From Sulfobacillus sp. (GTDB lineage: Bacteria; Bacillota; Sulfobacillia; Sulfobacillales; Sulfobacillaceae), in assembly GCA_027343695.1 (NCBI GenBank), contig DAHWKJ010000056.1, forward strand, positions 1 through 64,000: DNA of 64,000 nt, in the 5' to 3' direction. The notes beneath the pieces were generated by a model that worked only from the letters and a program-made list of their open reading frames with translations, was not told the DNA's origin and ran no database searches. The translations under genes were made by a program, and so were the position numbers. This document shows positions 8,640 through 17,043 of the stretch, one piece after another (positions within the stretch are counted from its first letter, which is position 1; the number at the start of each line of letters is the position of its first letter).

Positions 8640-11098
8640 GTCAGACCCTAACAGAAGACAAGGTGAGCATTAAGACCTGGTCGGGACAGAGTATTCCCCG
8701 CAAAGAAGATGGCCGCTTGGTTAAAGGGCAAGGGCGTTTTGCGGACGACATTCGGCGGCATCACGAAGCACATGTGTATCTGTTGCGTTCGCCCTACGGA
8801 CATGCTCGAATTCGCGCGGTGGATGTGAGCGCCGCGGAAGCGGCACCTGGGGTGATTGCGACTCTCACAGGAGCTGAGGTGCATTTTCTTCAGAAACCTT
8901 TTATGCAAATTGCCCCGTTGCCCGGTGGTTACATTGAAGATTATTGTCTCGCCGTCGACAAGGTCCGTTTTATGGGGGAGCCTGTCGTCGCGGTCCTAGC
9001 TGAGACTGCAGAAGCAGCAAGAGATGCGGCGGACTTGGTCGAGGTGGATTACGAGCCACTGCCAGCCTTGATTACCGGGGAAGACGCCTTAAAAGATGAC
9101 GGACCCGTGTTGCATGGCAAGGTGGGATCGAACGTGGTATGGCACGGTCTTTACGATTGGGGTTCGATCGATGAAGCCAAGCGAAAAGCGGACAAAATAG
9201 TGAAAATCGATCGGCTACATTTTCATCGATTTACCAGTACCCCTATTGAATGTAACGCGGCGGTGGTGGAGTATTACCCGGGATCTGAGGAGTACACCAT
9301 CTGGTGTAACAATACGATGCCACAATTTGCTGCCATGTTCATGGGCCCGGCTCTTGGCATTCCAACCGACCGGATGCACTTTATTACCCAAGATATTGGG
9401 GGGTCCTTCGGTAATAAAATCACGAATTATGTGTATATTGCGATCTGCGCCATCTTGGCCAAGAAATCCGGGCGCCCAGTGCGGTGGACCGAGTATAGGA
9501 CCGACCACATTTTGGGCGGATCGCATGGCAACGAGCGCACGTTTTTGGACATTGAAGTCCCGGTGAAGAATGATGGCACGATTCTTGGAATCGACGCGCG
9601 TGCTATCGATGATTGTGGCGCGTATCCTCGCTACGAACCATTGGGCTCGGTGATTTGGTCGCAAGTGGTTCCGGGAGCGTATCAATTTCGTAACGTCCGG
9701 GTGGACTACACCCAAGTGGTCACCAATAAGTGTCCAGTGGGGCCCAATCGTGGCTACTCGCGGCTGCAACACCTCTGGATGTTGGAACGGGTGATTGATA
9801 TCGTCGCTCACGAATTGAACTTGGATGCGGTGGCAATTCGTAAACAAAACTATATCCAACCTGAGCAAATGCCGTACGAAACACCCAATGGGTGCGTCTA
9901 TGATTCTGGTGACTATCCGCGCTGTCTGGATCTAGCACTCGATCTTATCCATTATGACCACTGGCGTCAGCGCCAACGGGAGCTTTCGGGAACGGGAAAA
10001 TTGATTGGGATTGGGATTGGTTCAACGCTGGACTCGGGCACCAATAACTTTGGCCAAGCGCGGATTATTAACCACGATTTGCCGTTTTCGGGCAATGGTG
10101 AGGTGTCCAATGTAAAGCTTGACCTTTATGGGGAGGTGGTAGTTACCATCGGAACCACGCCCCAGGGTCAGGGTCACGAGACTACCGCTGCGCAAGTGGT
10201 GGCGGATCTGTTGGGACTTCATCCAGATCAGGTGCGGGTCCTGATCGGGCACGATAATGGACGGAATGTGTATACCGGATTCTCCGGGACCTACGCCAGC
10301 CAGTTTGCGGTGACAGGTCTCGGCGCGGTCCGAGGCGCGGCATTAAAGCTCAAAAACGAGATAGAACTCTTAGCAGCTGGTATCTTTGGGGCCGCACCTG
10401 ACGCCATTGAGCTGGTGGACGGCACGGCTCGCGTCAAGGGGAAGGCGGAGATGGCAATCCCATTTATCGGTCTTGCCAATATTGTATTTGCGAACAATGC
10501 GACTATACCGGACGGACTTGATGTCTCGTTGAATTGTACTTATACCTATCGACCTTCATTTAAGATTCCGGATGTTGAACGGAAGTTTGGGAATCTCACT
10601 TTAACCTATGCGACGCAGATTCATGCCTGTGTTATCGAAGTGGATGAGGCTACCGGGGAAACCAAAATATTGGAGTATGGCGCCGCAGATGATTCGGGAA
10701 CTTTGATTCATCCGCAAATAGTGGAAGGGCAGGTTCATGGGGCAGCGGGGCTCGGGATAGGCGCCGCACTCTATGAAGCGTTGGAGTACGACGCTGAAGG
10801 TCAGATGATAAGTCCGAATTTCTACGCCTATAAAGCCGTCACTGCAGTGGATGTGCCGATGATTAAGACGGCGGCCATTGAATCTCCCTCGCCTTTTAGC
10901 CCCAATGGGGCCAAAGGTATGGGTGAAGGCGGGGGGGCTCCCCTGCACGCGATATGTAGTGCCCTACAGGACGTGATGTACCAAAGAACCCGGGCCATCG
11001 TGAGTGACTCGTATAATCCGGCGGAACGGGTCTATCGTTTGTTGCGTCAAAGCGAGACCGCTAATAGGGGCGTTCACGTGATCGAGAATCGAGCCTAG
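8636..11098 (+). CDS. Molybdenum hydroxylase, large Mo-pterin-binding subunit (CoxL/xanthine dehydrogenase type)
   Basis: An 820-residue catalytic subunit. IPRKEDGRLVKGQGRFADDI is the usual entry to the a/b hammerhead domain. DIGGSFGNK, GPNRGYSR, TTPQGQGHET and GAKGMGEGGGAP follow in family order. The Glu of the last motif corresponds to the general-base Glu of this family. The active-site loop is not the CO dehydrogenase V-A-Y-R-C-S-F-R, so it is not a CO oxidiser; it reads GPNRGYSR instead. Hydroxylation of a heteroaromatic ring with water as oxygen donor is the expected chemistry; the substrate is not determined. Confidence 0.92.
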   Translation: MSQTLTEDKVSIKTWSGQSIPRKEDGRLVKGQGRFADDIRRHHEAHVYLLRSPYGHARIRAVDVSAAEAAPGVIATLTGAEVHFLQKPFMQIAPLPGGYIEDYCLAVDKVRFMGEPVVAVLAETAEAARDAADLVEVDYEPLPALITGEDALKDDGPVLHGKVGSNVVWHGLYDWGSIDEAKRKADKIVKIDRLHFHRFTSTPIECNAAVVEYYPGSEEYTIWCNNTMPQFAAMFMGPALGIPTDRMHFITQDIGGSFGNKITNYVYIAICAILAKKSGRPVRWTEYRTDHILGGSHGNERTFLDIEVPVKNDGTILGIDARAIDDCGAYPRYEPLGSVIWSQVVPGAYQFRNVRVDYTQVVTNKCPVGPNRGYSRLQHLWMLERVIDIVAHELNLDAVAIRKQNYIQPEQMPYETPNGCVYDSGDYPRCLDLALDLIHYDHWRQRQRELSGTGKLIGIGIGSTLDSGTNNFGQARIINHDLPFSGNGEVSNVKLDLYGEVVVTIGTTPQGQGHETTAAQVVADLLGLHPDQVRVLIGHDNGRNVYTGFSGTYASQFAVTGLGAVRGAALKLKNEIELLAAGIFGAAPDAIELVDGTARVKGKAEMAIPFIGLANIVFANNATIPDGLDVSLNCTYTYRPSFKIPDVERKFGNLTLTYATQIHACVIEVDEATGETKILEYGAADDSGTLIHPQIVEGQVHGAAGLGIGAALYEALEYDAEGQMISPNFYAYKAVTAVDVPMIKTAAIESPSPFSPNGAKGMGEGGGAPLHAICSALQDVMYQRTRAIVSDSYNPAERVYRLLRQSETANRGVHVIENRA

Positions 11099-11111
11099 AG
11101 GAGGGATTTTG

Positions 11112-11879
11112 GTGCGGGTTTCCTATGATTTTCGCGATAGTGTCGTCGTGGTAACCGGCGGAGGCCACGGAATCGGCGCGGGCCTTTGTCGAGCAGTCGC
11201 CAAGGCTGGAGGGGTGGCGGTGTCGGCAGACATCGCCCCCAATAGCGCATTAAGTGAGATTCAAGCGCCGGGTCGTATCGAAGTAGCGTCGGTCGATGTT
11301 GGTAATGCGCAAGGCATCCAAGGCCTCTTGCAGGAGACGATAGGGCGATATGGTAAGATTGATGCCTTTGTTCAAGCGGCGGCGATTCAACCACGGCAAG
11401 AGATTGAGGAAATGTCCCAAGAAACGTGGCTTCGTGTCATGGACGTCAACCTGAATAGCCTCTTTTATGCGGGTCAGGTACTCATGCCCCATATGAAATC
11501 ACGACGAGCTGGTGCTATTGTGGCGTTTGCGTCGGGCTTAGCACAAACCGGATGGGCTAAAGCATCCGGGTACGCCACAACCAAGGCGGCCCTCATTGCT
11601 TTTATTAAGTCTATGGCCAAAGAGGGTCTCGCTTACGGAGTACGGGCCAACATCATCGCCCCAGGAATAACAGACACTGATTTATTTACCGGACCCAATA
11701 ATGAGCAAGAACAGGAGTTCTTTCGGGTTCGAGGGGGTGGGGTCGGTACCGTGGCGGAGGTGGTTCCCTTATTGATGTTTTTAATCTCAGATGCCTCCCG
11801 TAGCTTGACCGGCGCTTTGTTGAGTCGCGACCTAATTATTCATCCGCCGGAGACAGCGGACTTGAAGGATCAGATGTGA
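11112..11879 (+). CDS. Short-chain dehydrogenase/reductase (SDR)
   Basis: A 255-residue classical SDR. The Rossmann motif TGGGHGIGAG lies near the N-terminus, and the active site has GYATTKAAL (Tyr-x3-Lys) after an FASG segment containing the catalytic Ser. The C-terminus has IAPGITDTD. Two possible starts (TTG 11109, GTG 11112) follow GAGGAGGG. It lies between the Mo hydroxylase and the flavin monooxygenase and overlaps the latter's translation signal. It would interconvert an alcohol or dihydrodiol with a ketone using NAD(P)H. Confidence 0.87.
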   Translation: MRVSYDFRDSVVVVTGGGHGIGAGLCRAVAKAGGVAVSADIAPNSALSEIQAPGRIEVASVDVGNAQGIQGLLQETIGRYGKIDAFVQAAAIQPRQEIEEMSQETWLRVMDVNLNSLFYAGQVLMPHMKSRRAGAIVAFASGLAQTGWAKASGYATTKAALIAFIKSMAKEGLAYGVRANIIAPGITDTDLFTGPNNEQEQEFFRVRGGGVGTVAEVVPLLMFLISDASRSLTGALLSRDLIIHPPETADLKDQM

Positions 11880-11893
11880 AGGGAGGGGATGGG

Positions 11894-13546
11894 GTGAAGG
11901 AACCAATAGCGGTGCCGGTAGCCATCGTCGGTGCCGGGCCGGTAGGTCTGGCCGCCGGTCTCGAGTTGATGCGCTTTGGCATTCCCTTTCAGATATTTGA
12001 AGAGGACGATACACTGTCCAGCAAACCTAAGGCAGGGACCATTCTCCCGCGATCGCTTGAGATTTTTGCAGGTGAGGGAATCATCGACGGAGTGCTTCGA
12101 GAGGGTCTGCGATTTGACGAGGTGCACTTTGTCGATCGGCCGACGGATAAAGTCTTGATGCGGATGCTGATGAGCCCCATGGGCGATGAAACCCGCTATC
12201 CATTCATCGTTAACTTACCGCAGAACGACTTAGAGGCTTTAATGCAAGCCGCACTATGTCAAGGCGGGCATTCCATAAGGTTTCAGCATCAACTGAAGAC
12301 GATCTCCCAAGATGCCGGGGGTTGTCACCTCTGGTTCGAGACTCCCGAGGGCCCTATGGAGGTTGCTGCTCAATTCGTATTGGCTTGTGACGGGGGCCGC
12401 AGTATCATTCGTCATCAACTGGGAATTGAGATGGCAGGGGTAACCCATCCCGAACGGTTTTTAGTGGCGGATTTTAAAGTAGATCTGGACCGCCGGACTG
12501 GTCGCCCACTGACGTATCTCTCCTATATTTTTGACCCTGAGGAGTGGGTTATTTTTGTCCGACAGCCACGTTTTTGGAGATTCTTGATCCCTATTCCACA
12601 AGGGGCGTCGGAACCGAGCCAAGTCGAGGTAATAGATAAGGTCCGCCGAGTCGTCAAGAATTCAATGCTCCCGATTGACTTTCTTGATATGGGTGTCTAT
12701 CACGTGCACCATCGTACGGCAAAGACCTGGCAAAAGGACAGGATTTTTCTTCTCGGTGATGCGGCTCACCTCATCACTCCGGTCGGAGGGCTAGGGATGA
12801 ACACGGGAATTCAGGATGCCAATAACTTGGCGTGGAAAATCGCCTGGGTACTGAATCACCACGCGGATAGGGCATTGCTCGAAACCTACGAAAGCGAGCG
12901 CGCCCCAATTGCCCGATTTAACGCTCGCAACCAGGCAGACCGTAATCGTGATGTGATGCGGATGAAAAGTCCGATTAAGCGTGTGGGACGGAATCTAATC
13001 CTGGGGTGGATGGACCGCGCTGATGGGCTGCAATGGCAAGCATCCCATGCCCGGTCCTTGCTGGGAACGAGTTATAAACCGGCAAGAAAACCGCCCTCCT
13101 TACTAACCCAAATAGGCACCGCCCGACACTTTGTGCGCCCGCCGATTGAGGTGGGAGACCGAGTCCCTGATGGCGCGGTCATGGGATCGGACGGGAAGCG
13201 TCATCATCTCCATAGCTTACTGGAGAAAGAATTTGTTGCGCTACTGTTGATGGACCCGAGAAAGCGTATGGCGGTGGATCCCGATGTCCCGGGATTACAC
13301 CAGTATGTCATGCATCGGTTTGACGCGGCTTTTGATACCGGTCTACGTGAACGCGCACTCCTGGATCCGGGAGGGCATCTACAAAAAAAGTTAGGTATTG
13401 ACGAAGAGCATTTCATATTGATTCGGCCTGATGCCCACGTCGAAGTCATTGCTCCATTTCTCGAAAGCTCCAGTATCGTCCAGGCTTACCAAGGGTTCAT
13501 TCAACAACAGTTGCCCACCGAGCTACCTAAAACGGGCGTACTGTAA
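11894..13546 (+). CDS. FAD-dependent aromatic monooxygenase (PheA/TfdB/MhpA type)
   Basis: A 550-residue group A flavoprotein hydroxylase. IVGAGPVGLAAGLEL is the N-terminal dinucleotide motif. ACDGGRSIIRHQLG matches the DG motif, and LLGDAAHLITPVGGLGMN the second FAD motif. The C-terminal about 150 residues resemble the thioredoxin-like domain of phenol hydroxylase-type enzymes, here without a redox Cys pair. The GTG at 11894 is chosen for GGGAGGGG upstream; GTG 11876 is alternative. In the cluster it should add a hydroxyl to the ring, preparing it for cleavage. Confidence 0.88.
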   Translation: MKEPIAVPVAIVGAGPVGLAAGLELMRFGIPFQIFEEDDTLSSKPKAGTILPRSLEIFAGEGIIDGVLREGLRFDEVHFVDRPTDKVLMRMLMSPMGDETRYPFIVNLPQNDLEALMQAALCQGGHSIRFQHQLKTISQDAGGCHLWFETPEGPMEVAAQFVLACDGGRSIIRHQLGIEMAGVTHPERFLVADFKVDLDRRTGRPLTYLSYIFDPEEWVIFVRQPRFWRFLIPIPQGASEPSQVEVIDKVRRVVKNSMLPIDFLDMGVYHVHHRTAKTWQKDRIFLLGDAAHLITPVGGLGMNTGIQDANNLAWKIAWVLNHHADRALLETYESERAPIARFNARNQADRNRDVMRMKSPIKRVGRNLILGWMDRADGLQWQASHARSLLGTSYKPARKPPSLLTQIGTARHFVRPPIEVGDRVPDGAVMGSDGKRHHLHSLLEKEFVALLLMDPRKRMAVDPDVPGLHQYVMHRFDAAFDTGLRERALLDPGGHLQKKLGIDEEHFILIRPDAHVEVIAPFLESSSIVQAYQGFIQQQLPTELPKTGVL

Positions 13547-13562
13547 ATGAGGAGGATGTCTC

Positions 13563-14012
13563 ATGAAGGTTACTGAACAAGGTCAATTTGTGGTCAGCGC
13601 TTCGCCGGACCATGTGTTGCAGTTAGTGACTGACCCCGACTTCTTAGGAAAGACTCTACCCGATTCCAAAGGCTACCGGGTCACGGGCCCGGCGTCTTGC
13701 GTGGTGGATATGAAGGTGGGAGTATCCCACATCAAAGGCGTCATGCCGACTACTCTGACGGTACAGCCGCACCAGCCTGGCACTCCCCTCATCATCCGCG
13801 TGGGGGCACAAGGCTTAGGGAGTCGAGTGGATATGGAACTCGGATTTGATATCCAGGATTTGGGGCATTCCACGCAACTGGCTTGGACAAGTATGGCGAC
13901 AGTCAGTGGAGTCCTAGCCAGTGTGGGTTCTGGATTACTGCGACCATTAGCCAAGAGAAATTTTGACGCCATTGTGAGTGCGATTCAACAAGCCATTGAG
14001 CAAGCCATTTAA
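13563..14012 (+). CDS. CoxG-like SRPBCC-domain protein
   Basis: A 149-residue START/SRPBCC-fold protein of the CO dehydrogenase subunit G family. It begins KVTEQGQFVVSASPDHV and keeps the pattern of a short N-terminal strand, a P-D-x-L helix and a long C-terminal helix ending FDAIVSAIQQAIE. CoxG-like proteins accompany molybdenum hydroxylase operons and are thought to aid maturation or membrane recruitment of the enzyme. Its presence here supports assignment of 7262-11098 to one complex. AGGAGGATG leads into the ATG. Confidence 0.8.
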   Translation: MKVTEQGQFVVSASPDHVLQLVTDPDFLGKTLPDSKGYRVTGPASCVVDMKVGVSHIKGVMPTTLTVQPHQPGTPLIIRVGAQGLGSRVDMELGFDIQDLGHSTQLAWTSMATVSGVLASVGSGLLRPLAKRNFDAIVSAIQQAIEQAI

Positions 14013-14033
14013 CTCGGAAGGAGGTGGATTCTC

Positions 14034-14843
14034 ATGGAACCGGGGCGCCTAGCCGTCAGTACCATATCCACCCAAAACTGGACAGCATGGGAGGACTTAA
14101 TCCGATATCGAGCTTTAGGCATCCATGGCATCGGCCTCTGGCGAGACAAACTTCGTGAGGTGGACCTCCGGGAATACCGAAAGGCTCTTGATGAACACGG
14201 CATGGTGGTCACGAACCTCTGCTTTGCAGGTCAGTTTACCCACGGTGTCGAGCAGGCTATCCAAGATGGAAGGCATGCACTAGAAGAGGCCACGAAACTG
14301 GGTGCATCCACGGTATTAGTGATCAGCGGTGCTCTGGGTGACACGAATTTGGCGCGTGCCCACAGCATGGTAGTGGAGGGACTCGGGAGGTTGGCCGAAT
14401 TGGCAGACCACTATGGAATCCATCTGGCGTTGGAAGCACTACACCCCATGGATATGACCGCGTGGACGATCATTCCGACCGTGGATATGGCCCTAGATAT
14501 CATTGACGAAGTCAGTCACCCGTCAGTCGGCTTAATGTTAGACCTCTACAACAGTTGGTGGGATCCTCGGCTTGAGGGAGCCATTCAACGAGCCGGGGAA
14601 CGCATTCTCGCGGTGCAAATGGCGGATTGGAGGAACCCTACCCGAAGCTTTACGGATCGTGCAGTACCGGGCACAGGTGTCGCTGATCTCTCGCGTCTCA
14701 TTAGAGCGGTTGAAGCAACGGGCTACCGAGGATTTTATGATTTAGAAATCTTTTCGGATGAAATTTGGGAGAACCGGGATGGGTATTCGTCTGTTCTATC
14801 GGAAGTCATGCAGTGGTGGCAAGGGGTGCCTTTAAATGGCTGA
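14034..14843 (+). CDS. Sugar phosphate isomerase/epimerase-like TIM-barrel protein
   Basis: A 269-residue xylose-isomerase-like barrel (AP endonuclease 2 superfamily). HLALEALHPMD carries the catalytic/metal Glu after the third strand, GLMLDLYNSWWDP the metal Asp, VQMADWRNP the next acidic/His-region strand, and FYDLEIFSDE the last Glu. Members isomerise hydroxypyruvate, inosose or keto acids. Here it could tautomerise a ring-opened or hydroxylated intermediate; that is inference. It overlaps the following oxidoreductase by 8 bp and follows GGAAGGAGG. Confidence 0.82.
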   Translation: MEPGRLAVSTISTQNWTAWEDLIRYRALGIHGIGLWRDKLREVDLREYRKALDEHGMVVTNLCFAGQFTHGVEQAIQDGRHALEEATKLGASTVLVISGALGDTNLARAHSMVVEGLGRLAELADHYGIHLALEALHPMDMTAWTIIPTVDMALDIIDEVSHPSVGLMLDLYNSWWDPRLEGAIQRAGERILAVQMADWRNPTRSFTDRAVPGTGVADLSRLIRAVEATGYRGFYDLEIFSDEIWENRDGYSSVLSEVMQWWQGVPLNG

Positions 14844-16413
14844 ATATGATGTGGTGGTGGTCGGGGCTGGTCATAACGGACTCGCGGCGGCCTTGGTGCT
14901 GGCCAAATCAGGATTGAAGGTCTTGGTTCTGGAATCACAGGCGGCCGCCGGGGGTGCTGCTAAGTCCGGGGAGTTGACTCGGCCGGGGTTCATTCACGAT
15001 TACTACGCCAGTAACATTGGACTTTTTCTCGGGTCGGCACTGTATCGTGAGTTCGGTTCAGAATTCATGAAGGCCGGATTTGCCATTGATGTAGCGGACC
15101 AGGCCTATGGCAGTGCTTTTCCCGATGGGCGAGGCTTACCGATTTATACGATGGCGGAAGCCACCGAGGAATCTATTCGCTCTTTTTCGGAACGTGATGT
15201 GGCAACATGGAAAAGCCTGGTGCAAGAATTCCAAGAGGTGTCACCCTATCTCTTTCCCCTGTTACAGTTGCCGATTCCTTCATGGGCATTTGGCCGGGCG
15301 CTGTTCCGAATGGGACGAAAATTGGGTTGGGTTCGCACGCAAGAGTTATTTTCCACACTGCTGAAGTCTCCCCGGCAATTTGTGGAATCACGATTTGAGT
15401 CCAAGGAGATGCAGGCACTACTAATTCCCTGGGGTTATCACCTGGATTTTGCCCCAGACACAGCAGGAGGCGCCACCTTTCCGTTTTTGGAATCCATGGC
15501 CGATTATGTTAACGGGATGGCAATTGCTCATGGCGGTATTAGCCGTCTTGTCGACAGTATGGTCTCGGTTTTGAACTCGTATGGGGGAAAGCTGCTCTTA
15601 AATACCGAGGTGTCATCGGTCATGGTTAATCAGGGGCGCGCGGTGGGCGTTCGAACGGTTTCAGGCGACGAGATTCGAGCCAAACGAGCCGTGATTGCCA
15701 ATGTGACCCCACGTCTTCTGTTTGGGAAACTCGTTGATGCAAATCTATTTCCCACCCGTTTCCTAGCTAAATCGAAACAGTTTCGGTATGGGCCCGGCAC
15801 CATGATGGTTCATCTCGCGTTGTCGGCTCCGGTGCCGTGGACTGCAGGGGGTCTCGAAAGGTCGCTCTATGTACATATCGCGCCCTATGTCGATGATGTG
15901 GCAATGGCGGACCGAGATTCGCAGTCCGGACTTTTACCCAAGAGTCCTTTACTAGTGGTAGGACAGCAATCTGTGTGGGATCGGACGCGGGTTCCCGAAG
16001 GCAGTGAGACTTTATGGGTTCAAGTGCGCACGGTACCGGCGAAGCCGGTGGGTGACGCCTTGCAACAAATTGTTCCGAGAGGGTCATGGGACGACATTAA
16101 AGACGCCTATGCAGATCGAGTCATCGAGAAGATTGAACGCTATGCGCCAGGGCTTCGTTCGAAGATCCTGGCACGCGTGGTGTTCTCGCCGACGGATCTG
16201 GAACGCGACAACCCAAATCTGGTTGGGGGTGACAGTGTCTCTGGAAGTCATCATTTGGACCAATTCTATCTCTTTCGACCGATTCCCGGATGGTCTCGGT
16301 ATCGGACACCGATAGCAGGCCTCTGGATGGTGGGAGCATCCACTTGGCCCGGAGCGGGTCTTAATGCCGCTTCGGGGTATTTGGCTGCGCGGGAGCTGCT
16401 TCGAACGGTCTAA
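14836..16413 (+). CDS. NAD(P)/FAD-dependent oxidoreductase, phytoene dehydrogenase/PYROXD2-like
   Basis: A 525-residue flavoprotein. VVVVGAGHNGLAAALVLAKSG near the N-terminus is the FAD-binding beta-alpha-beta motif, followed by the GG doublet in AAAGGAAKSGELTRPGF. The C-terminal WMVGASTWPGAGLNAASGY is the second FAD contact typical of carotenoid desaturase-like proteins. No carotenoid genes are near, so a role in oxidising a pathway intermediate is more likely than carotenoid synthesis. It is the last gene of the first catabolic run. Confidence 0.82.
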   Translation: MAEYDVVVVGAGHNGLAAALVLAKSGLKVLVLESQAAAGGAAKSGELTRPGFIHDYYASNIGLFLGSALYREFGSEFMKAGFAIDVADQAYGSAFPDGRGLPIYTMAEATEESIRSFSERDVATWKSLVQEFQEVSPYLFPLLQLPIPSWAFGRALFRMGRKLGWVRTQELFSTLLKSPRQFVESRFESKEMQALLIPWGYHLDFAPDTAGGATFPFLESMADYVNGMAIAHGGISRLVDSMVSVLNSYGGKLLLNTEVSSVMVNQGRAVGVRTVSGDEIRAKRAVIANVTPRLLFGKLVDANLFPTRFLAKSKQFRYGPGTMMVHLALSAPVPWTAGGLERSLYVHIAPYVDDVAMADRDSQSGLLPKSPLLVVGQQSVWDRTRVPEGSETLWVQVRTVPAKPVGDALQQIVPRGSWDDIKDAYADRVIEKIERYAPGLRSKILARVVFSPTDLERDNPNLVGGDSVSGSHHLDQFYLFRPIPGWSRYRTPIAGLWMVGASTWPGAGLNAASGYLAARELLRTV

Positions 16414-16907
16414 ATTTAAATAGCAACAAGACGTAACCGCTACGAGACAACAAGTTTGTCGGGGCACGTGATTCTGGAAACCCACCTCTGGTAAGGCTTG
16501 GATACCTATTGCGGAGTACTTGCAATATGGGTCTAGAGCGTTGGGTTGTTTTACCAACACGCCTGATTCTCGTAGGGTTACTATGGTGAGTGGCCGCGTT
16601 GGAGCTCATGCACAGTCTTTGACACCGCTGAGATATCCTGAGTAATTGAGGTAGCTGCACTTACACTTTTGATGGTCGGTAAACTAACACCGTGGCCTTG
16701 TTCCGTGCTTACAAGGCCGCCCCAAGGCAACTGTCTATCTATATCATTCAGCCACAGGTTTATATGTCAAGGCCACTCTACACCCGATTAAGTCTAAAAT
16801 ATTTTCGTAGATACTGTAGTTTTGGACGGTTCCCAGTTATGGCGATGATCGACTCGAGGCAGGGAGCGTCATAGGCTCGCCCAGAATTCCATAATGCTAG
16901 CAGGTAA
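16414..16907. other. Intergenic stretch, no gene recognised
   Basis: The space between the convergent flavoprotein and gamma-glutamyltransferase genes. Frames here are short, lack ribosome binding sites and match no family I recognise. Confidence 0.5.
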
Positions 16908-16954
16908 GCACTCTCCCCGAAATCCGACAGGTAGTCGGATTTCGGGGAGAGTGC
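16908..16954. terminator. Perfect 21-bp hairpin between convergent genes
   Basis: The arms 16908-16928 and 16934-16954 (start GCACTCTCCCC, end GGGGAGAGTGC) are exact reverse complements around the loop AGGTA. It lies between two convergent genes and probably acts as a shared transcription barrier. No T-run follows on either strand, so it is not a textbook rho-independent terminator; a mobile-element or RNA-processing origin remains possible. Confidence 0.6.
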
Positions 16955-17043
16955 ATGGAGTAAAGAAGAAAGCTAAAACGGGAAGCCGTCGGAAGCAACG
17001 GTGCTCCCTTCAAGGCTGACATGCTAACAAAAGCTTAGATCGC

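Noticed and set aside
9215-9868. 217-codon antisense frame within the Mo hydroxylase large subunit
   Set aside because: A shadow of the strongly conserved coding strand, without an RBS or family motifs.
8636-11098. Carbon monoxide dehydrogenase large subunit
   Set aside because: The CoxL-specific V-A-Y-R-C-S-F-R active-site loop is replaced by a different sequence; a heteroaromatic hydroxylase is more likely.
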